From positions 1,198,130 to 1,262,129 of the forward strand of contig OY986966.1 in assembly GCA_963920575.1 (NCBI GenBank): a stretch of 64,000 nucleotides of DNA. Direction: 5' to 3'. Below are positions 12,301 to 25,555 of this stretch, piece by piece (the first letter of the stretch is position 1; every line of letters begins with the position of its first letter). Below the pieces are notes generated by a model. It was given only the letters and a program-made list of their open reading frames with translations. It was not told where the DNA came from and searched no databases. The position numbers were made by a program, and so were the translations under genes. Origin of the DNA: Narthecium ossifragum (Eukaryota > Streptophyta > Magnoliopsida > Dioscoreales > Nartheciaceae).

Positions 12301-15300
12301 CTATCGTTCTGTACGATGGTGAGTCCTTTCTCATGGATATTTATGCCAATATGATTACACTGGAGTTGAGCTGGAGTTTTCTAACTCTTTTGTTTTCCAG
12401 GTTTGAGCAAGGACTAGAATCTGATCTTTTCCTTTTGCAATGCTGTGCTGCATTAGCCCCTCCAGATATGTTCCTTAAGAGGATTGAAGAAAGATTTGGG
12501 CTATCATATTATATGGATTTAGATCTTGCAGAACATAATGAGTATGCTTCTTACCTTTTCATGCATACAATGAATGCAGTTTTCCTTTGTGCTCATTAAT
12601 TCGTGTGTCTCCAAATTATGTTCTCCTGTCATGTAGAATCAAAATATAAGCAGCTAATCCTCACTGTTTATGAAGCGCTAACTTTTGAGTCCATCTCCAA
12701 ACTATGTTCTTATGTTAACTATTATGTGTGCAGTGTACTGTTTCTGGTGAACTCGTGTCCATTTCCCTTTTGTTTATAGGGATAAGGAAATGAGCTATAA
12801 AAAAGTGCTATTGCTGCAACAAGATATTAGACATATAAATCACCTACTGAGCTTTTAATTTTGTTGAGCGCTATCAGATAGTTCCATTTGCATATAATGT
12901 TTAATATTGCACTCTTGAGAGCTGCTCCTTTGTAGTTGAGCAGCCCATTTTTACTTCTTGTGGCGAGAAAAACGAACTATCTTCTTCTGTATCTTTACTT
13001 CTTTTTTTTCCGATGAGAAACACAAATTTTCTCCCGTTTTCTACTTTTCATGCAAAAGGAGCAATTGAAGAGGAGGTTTCTTCAAACAGAAAGAAGAGAG
13101 GGCTATTATTCAGTCAAATGATGTTGAGCATATCTCTTCTTGAGAAGCAAGTGGGACACTTGTTTGCAAATTGTGCTCAATTTCATATCTCAAAATTCCA
13201 CCAAGATCTCTTTGTTAGTCGGGAAAAGATTTAGCACGAATTGGTTTTTTTTTTTTTTTGAGGAAGATGTAGGGAGCGTATTTGATTTGAGACAATGTCA
13301 TGGCAAATGCAAATAAAAGCCCATTATTCCTCGTCTGCAAAGATCTAAATTTCCGTGCCTAAAACTCCAAACATAGTTTGAAAATTAGAATTGTATAGGA
13401 GCAATGATCGGTGATCCATTTCACCGCGAAATGTTTGTAGGTGAACCCTGCCCTCTCTGATTGTACCACTGTTCAAGGATTGTAGGGCTGCCACAGGTGC
13501 CCGTCGGCACGTTATGTGCCATAATGCTTGTGCCGATGGAAGAAAGGAGGACAACGGGAGGTGGAAGGAGAGTATGGAAGGGGAAAACAAGGTGAAAAGG
13601 GTAGAGAACCTGAATCGAGGCTGTCAAGAGTAGCCCAGGAGTGGCTGGCGAGTCATCGGATAGGCTTTGGCATGGAGGAGAAGGCGAGATTATGCGGTGT
13701 AGAGGAAAGCGCTGTAGACCTTTTAGGGTTTGGTTTTAATAGATATAAGATTACATATTGTTAGTGGGTTTTGAGCGCAGGTGGCTTGATAACCCGAAAT
13801 CGGACTGGGAAGTGTCTTGCAGTGGTCAGCATCAAGCTTGACACGATTTGGTTCCGAGTGGCACCACGTGCCTACTTCACGTGCCCGAGCTGGAGCCGCT
13901 TTCACATCGGCTTGGCTAAAGCCGCCTAGCACCATAGTCGTTTCAACCATTGTCAAGCAGTTTTTTGAACCTCCCCGGTTGGGGTCCTTAATGTGGCTGA
14001 TTTACCCTCTTCTGCAATCAGTCTCACTACAGCACCTGCCTCTCTAGACTCTAGCTAATTGTCCACCTTTTGCTAGTTTGATTTCTGTGTATGGCCATGC
14101 CTAAGGGTGTATGTTAGCATGTATTAGAAATATCTGCAATATATTCTGAAAAGAATATCATTCCAGGTACGAATCAGTTCTTGTGCAGGAAATGCTCACC
14201 CTCATCATACAGATAGTTAAAGAACGCAGATTTTGTGGGTTTTCGACGTCTGAAAATTTGCAGAGAGAATTGGTTTGTAAACTGGCCATTGGAGATGCCA
14301 CACACAGCCAGCTGGCGAAGTCTCTTCCACGTGACCTATCAAAGAGTGATGAACTTCAAAAAGTTCTGAATATTCTTGCAAAATATTCAAATCCTTCCGG
14401 AATGAAGCAGGTATTGGTCTTATGTGCAACATTGCCGCTATGCTTTTAGTTTTGACTTGTAACATGTGTAGTTTTTGATCATTTCTTTCATATCAGGGCA
14501 AGTATTCACTGCATAAGGCATACTGGAAGGACTTGGATCTTTATCATCCTCGCTGGAGCTTGAGGGACATGCAAGTCGCAGAAGAGAGATATTTTAGGTT
14601 TTGTAAAGTTTCTGCTCTGAATGCTCAGCTACCTAGATGGACAGATATATTTAGTCCTTTGAATAGCATTTGCAGACTTGCTACATCAAAAGAAGTCCTC
14701 CGAATTGTCCGGGCAGTCCTGTTTCATGCATATTTCCAGGAGTTCCCATCTGCACGTCATGCTCCCGATGGAGTTCTTATCACTGCATTGCACTTGCTTT
14801 CCTTGGGTTTAGATGTGTGCTGTAAGATGAATAATGGGTGCAGGGATACTATTATGAGTACTGGTGACATGTCACATCATGGGACACTGGCCTCTATAGT
14901 TACTGCAGATTATGCAGAAGATACATTTCCTTTGTTAAAATATGCCTGTGAAGAGTTTGATATGGATGCATCTGACACATCCTTTTCCTGGAAGCCCCAG
15001 AGCATGCTATCCTTGCTAGTTTCATTAAGGAGAAAGTACAAGGAAGAAAACATTGAGAATTATGCTGAAACCAGACAATGTGACATTCCCGCTTTGACTG
15101 AGAATTTGCTAAAGAAGTTTGCTCAGTTGAGTATTTCGTGCATGATGCAGCTTAAGCGATTGGCACCTGAGCTCACCTGTTGTCTGTCCCAGCAGTCTGC
15201 CAACGCTTCTGTCAGTTCAGCATTAGCTTCTGGTTCTGAGAACCATAGAGCAAAAGCGCGAGAGCGGCAGGCTGCGATATTGGTAAACTTACTTAGCATT

Positions 15301-18300
15301 TTATTGTGGTATATAATGCTAACATGTTGGATGCTGCATAGCCTTTCCCGATAATCAGGTATTGTGAATCATTGAAATTTGTAGTTATATAATTACCTTC
15401 AAGAACATCAGACAGGCATTAACTTTAATCTATGTGATCGAGCATTCCTCAAGGCTTTTTAGAAATTTGTGGTCATTTTACTACGGTAAACGTGTTTGGA
15501 GTATCTATAGGACCTTGATTTACAGGATATGTTTATTACAGCACTAGAAAGAACTATCTGGAATCTAATATATAAAATCACAGTACTTATTACAATAAAT
15601 TTGGTTTGTGTGGATGGTGAAATTTATCTAGGAAAGTTCATTTGTGGCATAGCTGGAATAAGAAACATGATCATGTTGCGGACAAAAATTTATGAGTCAG
15701 CAGTAATATGGATTTTTTTTTTCTTTCTGTTCTTAACTTTTGGAATATATAATAATATTATATATAATGGTTTTTTATTTGGGAGTTATGCTCATGTGCT
15801 GGCTTATCCATTTGTATATGAGTTCTACAGGGTAACAATTTCAGCAAAAATTATGGTAATTGTAATTTCTTTGCCAGGAAACTTGAAATTTTATCCTGAT
15901 TTAATGGGCAAAATAAATGTAATCCTTTTCAATGAAATTATTAGAGCCTTGTGTTCTTTTGAGGTACTTATATATTCTGGCTACTCGTTTGTTGTAGGAA
16001 AAAATGAAGGCTGAACAATCCAAATTTTTGGCCAGCATGAAGGCTGTAGGTAATGAGGAGTTTTCAGATATTTCAAAATCAAGACAAGGAGATGCTATAG
16101 CTGAAGTTGATCGTGATTCAGAAGAGTCGACACCAATTTGCTCCCTTTGTCGGGGTCTAGATTCCAGGAGTCCTTTATGTTACCTTATTTTTCTCCAGGT
16201 AATAAACTTTTTTTTTCCCCTTGATTTTCATCGTACAATGTCTTAAGAACTACTACTACATTGTTGTTTGGTGTTCATTGGCCATCATCATTCGCATGGT
16301 GTATTGTCATAAACATTTTAGCTAACACCAGTACTCATTTGTCATCTCATCTACTGATTTTATTCTTGATCAATACGCATTTCATGAATATCAGAAATCT
16401 CGGCTTGCAAGCATTGTTGAAAGAGGTCCACTGTCTTGGGAAGATGCTGGACAGTCAAATTTGGATGTTCCTTCTTCGAGAAAGGGAGGGGTAGGTGATC
16501 CATCTAGTACGAGCTTAATGAGTCTTGTACATTCCGTTCAAAGTGCAGGTTTGGAGTTTACAGATGACTTGGATCCCGTAGAAGTTGATGCATTTTTTGA
16601 CTTCTTTGGTGGGAAGCTTCCTGATATCAAGAGTGGTCAACCAACAAATTTATGGCGTGATACTGGAACGGAGACTTCATTTGTTGAGATGATAGAGAGT
16701 GAAATCTACCAATCTCTTGAAGGGGATATACGTAGTATGTCATCAAGTTCTCGAGATGGTATACAACAGAATCAAAGTTCCTTTCCTTTAGAAGTGCTAA
16801 AGGGAAGTGAAAATAGTGGCTCTACTGTGCTTGAAGCATATTTGACATCTTTATCAAGGAGGACATTAAAACATCAGTCTTCCAAGCATGGCATTTCAAC
16901 AGAATCTTCGGTTCCATTTGCCGCTCGCAAGGAGTTTGGACCAAAGGATTGTGATGGAATTCATATTTCTTCCTGTGGGCATGCCATGCACCAAGACTGT
17001 CATGATCGCTATCTGTCATCATTAAAACGAAGGCAAGTTTTTTGAGCTAATTATCATTGAATCTAAAATCCTCATCCACCTAGTAGGGTATAAAATTCTC
17101 CTGTGTAGTTCTTATTCCTTATAAATAAAGCCTATACTGTTCGGTGTGCTTTTTTTACTAGCAAAGGGAGAAAATGGAAGGAGATGTGGGTACGTGACTG
17201 GGGTTTCTGAGTCGTAGCTTTTCTTTTCCTCATAATTAGAGTGCAATTATAAGTGCTCAAAATTGGAGTGATCAGTGGAATTAAAAAAATTGAAGGTCAC
17301 AATAGTTGGATTTTCCCATGTCATGTGCGTGCTGTGGCTTAGCAGCAGAATGCTTTAGGCACACTATCATAGTCTTTTGGTGCCATTAGCTCCTAGGATT
17401 TTCATGATTTCTGATCTGGTGTTCAAGTGAGTTCTTTCTATGGATAGGTTTATTAAGTTTTCACTGTTTTGACATGTGCAATCATGTCTGTACTGTTTTA
17501 TTTAGGTCAGATCTTGGAGTTCTTTCTATGCTAGTAGTACTATCAAGTTCATACAAGAAGTTTTGCTTCAAGATAATATGACCATCATGGCTGAGATTGG
17601 TGCTTAGCAGTATTGCTTGATAATACGTGAAGTATTTCTCTATTATACATAAATAAAGTACATAAAATATCACATCTGCATCTTGTTAGCTAGTTATTGG
17701 CCAAAGGATGATGAAGCAGCTTAAGGTTTAATGATATTCATAAGAGAGAGGAAGTTATAGGGCCATGTAACATAGTTTAAGTACATTTTTAACACCTATA
17801 ACTGCTTAAATCAGCTATTTCTGATATCAGTCAATGTCCAATTTTCTATCTCACTTTATTCTCATGCTTGAGACTGGCAGATGTAGTTGAACAATAAAAG
17901 AAGGTATAGACCTGCTTCTTGTTTCTTGATCTTTCTTGATAGATATTGCTAGACAGCTTCTGATAATCCTGAAGAAAGATTTGGTCTCCTAACCAACATT
18001 TATATCTTCCGGAGGGTATTCCATGAAGCAACCCTGAGCAAAGTTGGATTTTCAGTTTTATGGCTGGATCAAAATCCCACTTGGAAGGTGCTGTTTAGGA
18101 GAAAGTATTCAGTTGGAGCTTGGCACCACGTCAGCCTATGCCAAGCTCACTCACTTTACGACACCAGCTTTTTCAGATTTTGAGGGATAAATTGCCACTC
18201 GTCAAGAAAGTTTTGGTTTTGAACAATATCTATGAGACATGGGCTGACGTGTTGCCAAGCTCTGAATATTTTCTTGCTGTTTAGAATGGTGATGATTTCA

Positions 18301-21300
18301 ATTAAATTCATTTTTAGTGTGAATATTTGAGCTACAGATTTGGAGCACTTAATTTATTTAGGATTTGTTTAGTTCGTAACCCATTGATGATGTCTGATAT
18401 CGTGAGTCAGTCTTCAATATCCATATATACTGTATGGGTTTCTCTACTTAGAGTATATGTGGATTCTCGTTGTGTTCATGTAATAGCATTTCTGTGTTTT
18501 GGGAAATGGTTATATACCTTTTTAGTACTAAGTGTATAATTGTTTTTCCCCTCATCTCTATTGCAGACCCATCAGGAGACTTGGTTTTGAACTTGGGTAC
18601 ATTGTGGACCCACATATGGTAATATGTCCTGCCTATTCTGCCTTGTTTTGCTGGTCATGTTTAACTTACTCTTGGTAGAATGGTTTCTCATTCTTTTTCC
18701 TGATTTTGCCAGGGAGAGTTACTTTGTCCTGTATGCCGGAGATTGGCAAATTCCATCCTGCCTGCATTCCCTGGTGTTTTGAATAAAGCATGGAGGCATA
18801 AGTTGTTGGCAGACAATGGTTCATTGCCATCTGGAGTCTCTTCAGTCACATCGGATTTTGATGGCACCAGGTTGCAGCTTCCACCTGCTTTATCTCTTCT
18901 CCAGAGAACAGCTAATATTGTTGAACAGGGTAGATTCCTTAAAACCCTCTCTAAAAAAATGGGCAAGACAATCGCGTCAGATCTGGAACCTATCCTTCAG
19001 AGGTTGTGTATTCTTTATTACCCTCACAGTTATGGTAGTTTCTCTGCATCTGGTAGGCTTAGCCATTCCCTAATGTTGTGGGACACCCTAAGGTACTCTC
19101 TGATCTCTGCTGAAATAGCTGCTCGAGGAAGGATCAACAAACGACCAGCTGGTTCGAACTCCAGAATAGAAGCTTTATATAGTGAACTTCGATCTTCCAA
19201 TGGATTCATATTGGCATTGCTATTTCATGTTTGTCAAACCAATTGCAGTATGAATAATCTTGGAGTTCTTCTGAGGTTTCGTGCTGTCCAGCTTTTGGCA
19301 GGATCTATTTGTTCAGGTGTTACCTGTGACAACAGTTTTGTAACTACAGATAAGCTAAGAGGTAAAGTATAAAGTACATTGAGAGCCAATAACCGTTATC
19401 AACTCTATCATCCAAGGAACCTAGAATAAAACCACAGGGGATCGCAACCTTGCTTGTGTTTAAGCTATCATGTGATGTTAAAGTGTGATGCCTGCAATTA
19501 GGTTGAATGTATGGGAGGAAAAGTAGGAACCTTAAGATGAAATGGAGAATTTTGAACGGGGTTTTGGCAAGGGAGGAATGGAAAGGTTGGATTTGGGGTG
19601 GTGGAGGTGATGTAAATTAGATGGGAGAAGATTTGATATGGAAAAGAGGGTGGCATGTTTGTGAGATTCGCTGGGTTAGCAGGGGGAGTGATTATGGATG
19701 TAGACTGTGATGATGGAGGTACGAAGAAGACATAATGGAGCCATGGAGGAGTTGCTGGGTTGGGTGGTGGCGAGGTGGGAATTGCAGTAGGAGTAGGATT
19801 TGAGAAGTTCATCGAATTGATGTAGATTGTGATGATGGAGGTACGAAGAAGACATAATGGAGCCATGGAGGAGTTGCTGGGTTGGGTGGTGGCAAGGTGG
19901 GAATTGCAGTAGGAGTAGGATTTGAGAAGTTCATCGAATCGGTGGTGGTCATGGAGTTGGTGAGCATGGGGTAGCCTGGATCAGTGTAGCTTCGGGACTG
20001 GTTGATGTGGGCAGAAGTGGGGGAGTTGGTCTGGGGGATTGACTGCTGAGTTGGTGATGTTTGAGTTGGAGATTGATTGTGAAAGCTAAGAGCGTATTAG
20101 GCTTCTATAACTATGAGGGTTAAAATAATTGAAAAACTGCAATGGCTACTCTTAGATTATGTTGATAGGATATATTTGACCTATATGAGTAACAAGTTGA
20201 AGGACGACTAAGCTGGAGTCTTATTGGCCACATGAATTTAGGTTATGCAACATCACAAGAAGGTTGAGGTGAGGGGTTAGAGCAAAAACCTGATGAAAAT
20301 TGGTTGAAGTTGCCTCAGTCTGCAATTTTCACCAGCAAAGATTGTGGGTTTTTTTTGGGTAGTCATAGGTAAAAGAACCTATATGGAGTGATTGTTTAAA
20401 CTGAACATATGTTTAATGCATAATGGTAATGTATTAAAAGGAAAGCATTTTAATTGATCTTTCCTTTTGCTATATGCTTCGCAGGTACAGTTTCTTCCAT
20501 TTTGGAGTTTACTGATAAAGGAGAAACTTTTCCTGACATTGTCTTCTGGAAGAGAGCTGCTGATCCTATCCTTTCTCATGATCCTTTCTCGTCACTGATG
20601 TGGGTTCTGTTTTCCCTGCCACTTCCATTTTTGTCATCTAGTGAACGCTTCATCCCTCTTGTGCATCTCTTCTACGTTGTTTGTGTTGTACAGGTATGTC
20701 ACTAGCCATTTTTTTTTGTGGAATCTTGAAATCAGAAAATGTTCTATTTTCCTCTGTTTATATAGGTAGTGAGAAGTTGCTTCTTTGCAGGCATTGATCA
20801 CATGCTATAGCGCACAACAGTTTGATGTATCTGGTTTTGACAATGGCCTTCTCCATGATGTTTGCAAGACTATGGCGGAATGTGAATATATGCGGTCTTT
20901 CTTTGTCTCCAATTATTTGGACTCTTCTTGCCATCCTAAGGATATGATTCGCAGATTCACATTCCCTTATCTCCGAAGATGTGCCTTACTCTTGAAATTG
21001 ATTAAATCATCAATGGTGGGCCCGTTACGTGACTATTCTTATGGATGGGAAGGATCAAGTCTCTACGGGTACAATGAGGCAGTGGATGACATAGACCCTG
21101 TAACAGCTGAGCTAAATGGTGTAAGGGAATTGGAGGATTTGTTTCAGATTTGCTCGCTCGAAGTGGTTCTCAAGGATGAAGTTGCTCATTCTTTAGCTTT
21201 AAAATGGTGCGGACATTTTTGCGAGGATTTTAAAGTTCGTAAGTATGGAGGCATGTTGTATTCCACTCCAGCGGTTCCATTTAAGTTGCTTCAACTACCT

Positions 21301-24300
21301 CAACTTTATCAGGAACTACTGCAGAGGTCCGTGTAATGAATGTTTGTAGTAATCATGAGTCATGGCTTCACTATAGATTTTTCTTATAGCTCCATTCATT
21401 GGACGCTCAATTTCTTTGTCAGGTATGTGAAGCTTCAATGTTTCCACTGCAAATCCATTCCAGAAGAACCTGCATTATGCTTGTTATGTGGCAAATTATG
21501 TTCTCCAAATTGGAAGGCATGTTGCAGGTTCAAATTCTCACTATTGATATCTACCATGTGATCTTTATCTATTCCCATTTTTATTGATTTCCATACCAAA
21601 TGTGCCTTCTTACTCTTTGATTGTTTTGACCCAAAGGGAAAATAGATGCCTAAACCACGCTATGATATGCGGTGCTGGTGTGGGGGTGTTTTTGTTGGTG
21701 AGGGTATGTATTGTATGAAGGCTTATGATGTTATTTGGGATAAATTAGCATTAAAAGTCTTGCTCTGGTTCACTTCATTGCTGATATCGACTTTGTGCTG
21801 ATTTAAATTTACAGAGGACGACAATCTTACTGCAGAGGTCTGCACGCCAGGCCTCTTGGCCGTCTCCCTATTTGGACGCTTTTGGAGAAGAAGTAAGTTA
21901 ACTCTTCAGTTTTATATACTGAACTTGGAGTTTATGTTGTATTTGAATTTCGGGTTCATGGTAGCACGGTGTGAAAAGTAGTTTTGGGAATCTTGTACTT
22001 TGTCCACGGCTTCATGCCATGGATATTTGACAGATATTATTGGAGAGGAAAGCTTATGATGATTGTTTTTAAAAGATTTTTACAAGCAAAGGAAGCATGT
22101 TTCTTCATAAGTAATTTTGCTTAAATTTCACAATAGAAGGAATAAATCATTTTCTGGGCAGTACCACAAATGTACAAATTCCTCGAATCCTCAGGAACTA
22201 GAACCAGTCCCATCCCTCATGTACTGCTTGAGAATAGATACAGGCAGTATCAAGGATGGACGTGAGTAGATATAGTCAGTACCAAAGGATGGCTGTGCCG
22301 GCGGCATATGTTGTGCCGGTCACTGGATGGCACGACAGTTGCCGACATTAGGCATGGAGCTTTTTTGAGCTAATACATGTATTGACACGGGATTTGTGCT
22401 GATACATCAGCATAACCAACACAGTACGTATCAATCCATGCCGGTGTGTGCTGAATGGCATGACAATCATTGTTCCATACTCAATTAAAAAACCCAATAT
22501 AAATATTTTCTCTTTTTTTGGTGCTCAAGGCAGGAAGTTTCCATTACTAGCTTTGGGTGAAACTTGAGTTGGAGTTTCTTGCTTCAAGGATAGTTGTCTA
22601 TTTCCTAAATGATCAAACTAAAGTTGTCAAATTCTCTTGGGCCTTATGTTGAAGATATTCCAATATTGTCTGCACAATGATGGAACAATTTGGCGCTAGA
22701 GAATAACTAACCTTTAGGTTCCATGTAGATCTCTTATTGAACTTGACTCGAGCAGCTTAGTGGCAATAATCAAGCTGTATCGACCAAATGGATGCAAGTT
22801 GTATTGACTAACATCATGTATAATTGATTGATAGAAACTAAGGCACATTTATATTACAAATAACAGCTTTTGTGTGGTATCCATGTCCTCGTTGTTGTTG
22901 TAACGTATATTTCTCTGCTTGAAGAGCTCTATACCTCTTTACCTCTATGTAACGTGAGTAGATCTGGAAGGGTAGAGTACCATGCGGGTTATCATTGTAC
23001 TTGGCATACTCAGATGCGATCGTTCAACTGTTGAATGCATTTTTGAGTAATGGGACTGTTCTGTGTTTCTGAAGAAAAGTAAAGGACTGTTTTCTTGTCT
23101 TGTGCGTATGCTGGGTTTTGGCCCCCTATTGACTCAGCTAGATTTGGAATAGGTAGGTTTAAGCTGTCCGTGAGCAACTAAGCTTAAAAACAGGCCAAAA
23201 GGTTGAGAGATGGTTGCTATAGCACCTGTGGCACATTTAGGGTCCATTGGGAAAAAAATTCTAGATTTAGAATTTTTTTCTATTGGAAACGTTTCATAAT
23301 AGGAGACTGATTTTGCAGGGTAGAATGTTCATTATTTCTCTGTTTGCCAACAAGGTAGATCTAGATTTGTCCTTAGTCTTATTTGAACTTTTGAAGGATC
23401 TATGGTAGGACTATCATGAAATTGCTGCTTCTCTTACTTATTCTCTTTGGTTACCTGTCATAGCTTTTAATGGTTAATTGATTCCCCCATTTATTGCGAG
23501 ATAGCTTTAGGCTTGCTTATAATATAGTATGAACTGCATCTGCTGATGTCATAGATGTGAATGAGAGATGTATATCTGCACCGAATCATATAAAGATAGA
23601 GTAGTTTTTGTTTTCTCTACACCTGATGTGCATCTAGAATTTCTGTTCCTTGGTCTGTGCTACAGCTCCTAATCTCTCCACCAGATCTCTAAATCTTTGA
23701 GAACAAAGCCTTTCATTGCCAGTCAAACCAACCCTAATCTGAAATTGAAACTCTACCCCGGCCTCTTTCTTATCCTGCGATAGACTTCCGTGCAACTAGC
23801 GTCATGATTAGTGCAGATAAAATGCCCATAAAAAGGTAAGATTTTCTTCAGAGTTCTCATATTCTCTTGATTTAGATTCATGATGTGTGAGCTTGTTGTT
23901 TAAAATGCAGAAATTTTTAAGCTGTAATCAGTCTATTAGCCAAAATTCCATTCAAAGGAGTTTAAAAATAGTTATGATTATCCTAGTTTTCCTAATTTTA
24001 TTTCGTGGAGGATTGCGGTACTGATGAAGAACATACATCATGGTTGATGTGATCTTAACATATCTGTTTCACTGTAAATCTTTCAACAATCAGATGGTTA
24101 ATTTTCTGGCCCTAATATTAGTCATGCTATAAATGGTGTTATTTTCTGCCGGCTTCAATGAGGGATAAAATTTGACATTGTGGATCATTAATTCACCATG
24201 GCTGAGACTTACGAGAAAGTTAATGGTGTATTTAGCTAATTCCTGTTCCAAATGGGATATGACTTGTACAATTTTTATCTTTTTTATCCTGAAGAATGTG

Positions 24301-25555
24301 ATGCTGTTTTATTGTCTCATGTCGTTTTGAGTCATCTGGTATGATTTGATTTCTTTTTTTTCTGTCTTTTGTCCTCTTATGTCCCCGCTGTATTATTTCT
24401 TTGGTTGCAGGATATTGATATGCACAGGGGGAAGCCTTTGTATTTAAATGAGGAGCGCTATTCGGCTCTTGCATATTTGGAAAGTGCCTCTCTTTGTTAT
24501 GTGATGATTTTTATTTTACTTTCTGCCGAATATTATTGATGTCCACACATCAGACTTACTATAATGCTTACACTTGCAAGAGATGTTGCAGGGTTTTCGT
24601 GCTATCATAGTAAACTTGCAAGACGTGCTTCATAAATTTAGTTTAGTTAGAAGGATACAAGTCGAACTGTGTTTATGATAATCTTAGCATGTTCTTGGAT
24701 GGATAAGGTTCTCTCTCATTTTGATTAGTTATACTATGTCTCTAAATTGATATGCTGTAAGCTGATGACTAAATTGATATGCTATAATCTGATGACAGAT
24801 AGGTAGTGACAAATAAGTATGTTGTTGATATATGCATATGTGGAATTATGGCTCACGATATTGTATAAAGCTCATAGAATTTAGGATTGTCTGAGCCAGA
24901 TGCTGATACATCCAATAGAGCAGATTCCAGGCAAATTATAATTTAGAGGCGACTGGTTCTTGGTGTATTTTATGCAGAAAGTAGTTGTTCTTGGTTTATT
25001 TAGGTGGAAACTTGAGGTTTCAATTGATGGGGTGACTCATCTGTATTGTATGTTTCTCTTAGAAAGTTACTTTTACTTGCTCACTATAGCAAGGGCTTCT
25101 GTTAAATTTTGAAGTTCTCAAATTGGGGGTTTAGAAATTTGTTTTATGGTTGATTATTTTTTCACTAATTGCAAGTTTGCAATGGTTAAGAGCCAACCAT
25201 AAAAGTACGTGAAGATGGTTGATTTTCTTATTCTAAAGCTCGATTTCTCGGGGACCTTCCAGTAATATTGGGAACGGGTTACAGTTATCGTGATGTCATA
25301 ATCCCTCTTCAGATCTTGGGACAGCTTGAATGTAGAGTTCGTAGTCTTACATTGGCGAAGGATTATCTTCAACTTCATGTTGTTGCTGTCGTCAAAATAG
25401 CATTTTTTTTTATATAAAATTATTAGCGTCATTCCAGAAATATATTACCTTTATCTAATATGTTGTATTTTACTTGACAGGTAGCCTCTCATAGTCTAGA
25501 TCAAAATTCTGAAGTGTTGCGCCATACAACTATTGGTGCATTTGCTGCTGATTAG
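9302..25555 (+). CDS. PRT6: E3 ubiquitin-protein ligase PRT6 (UBR-box N-recognin), 17 exons
   Basis: PRT6 recognises proteins with basic N-terminal residues and ubiquitinates them in the Arg/N-degron pathway; in plants this controls oxygen- and NO-sensitive group VII ERF factors. Exons: 9302-9364, 9702-10808, 11096-12318, 12401-12541, 14167-14410, 14497-15282, 15998-16198, 16395-17032, 18567-18618, 18713-19361, 20485-20693, 20791-21326, 21423-21527, 21637-21703, 21815-21892, 24411-24479, 25481-25555. All phases agree and the sum is 2,081 codons; Arabidopsis PRT6 is about 2,000 residues. The UBR zinc box lies at about residues 123-189 (CGAVWGQNDLAYRC to EGFCSMHKG). A RING-type Cys/His cluster is split over exons 7-10 (PICSLCRG, CGHAMHQDC, LLCPVCRRL). 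The C-terminal cap is at the end (CFHCKSIPEEPALCLLCG, then GKPLYLNEERYSALAYL). The start is the ATG of MDVDSPPERN. Oddities: two introns appear to use GC donors (after 9364 and 17032), and the expected last donor at 24480 reads GA rather than GT. The long introns (12542-14166, 21893-24410) hold no gene I can see. Confidence 0.93.
19697..19940. repeat. 122-bp tandem duplication inside PRT6 intron 10
   Basis: Two nearly identical units begin with GATGTAGA at 19697 and GATGTAGA at 19819, a period of 122 bases. They differ at only a few positions (for example GGCGAGGTG versus GGCAAGGTG). The unit is purine-rich and lies in the intron between exons ending at 19361 and starting at 20485. An open frame on the opposite strand crosses it but shows only Pro/Thr/Ser-rich low complexity, so I do not call a gene. 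Confidence 0.8.

Noticed and set aside
19498..19866. 122-codon minus-strand frame in a PRT6 intron
   Set aside because: It spans the tandem duplication and is Pro/Ser/Thr-rich; no conserved pattern.
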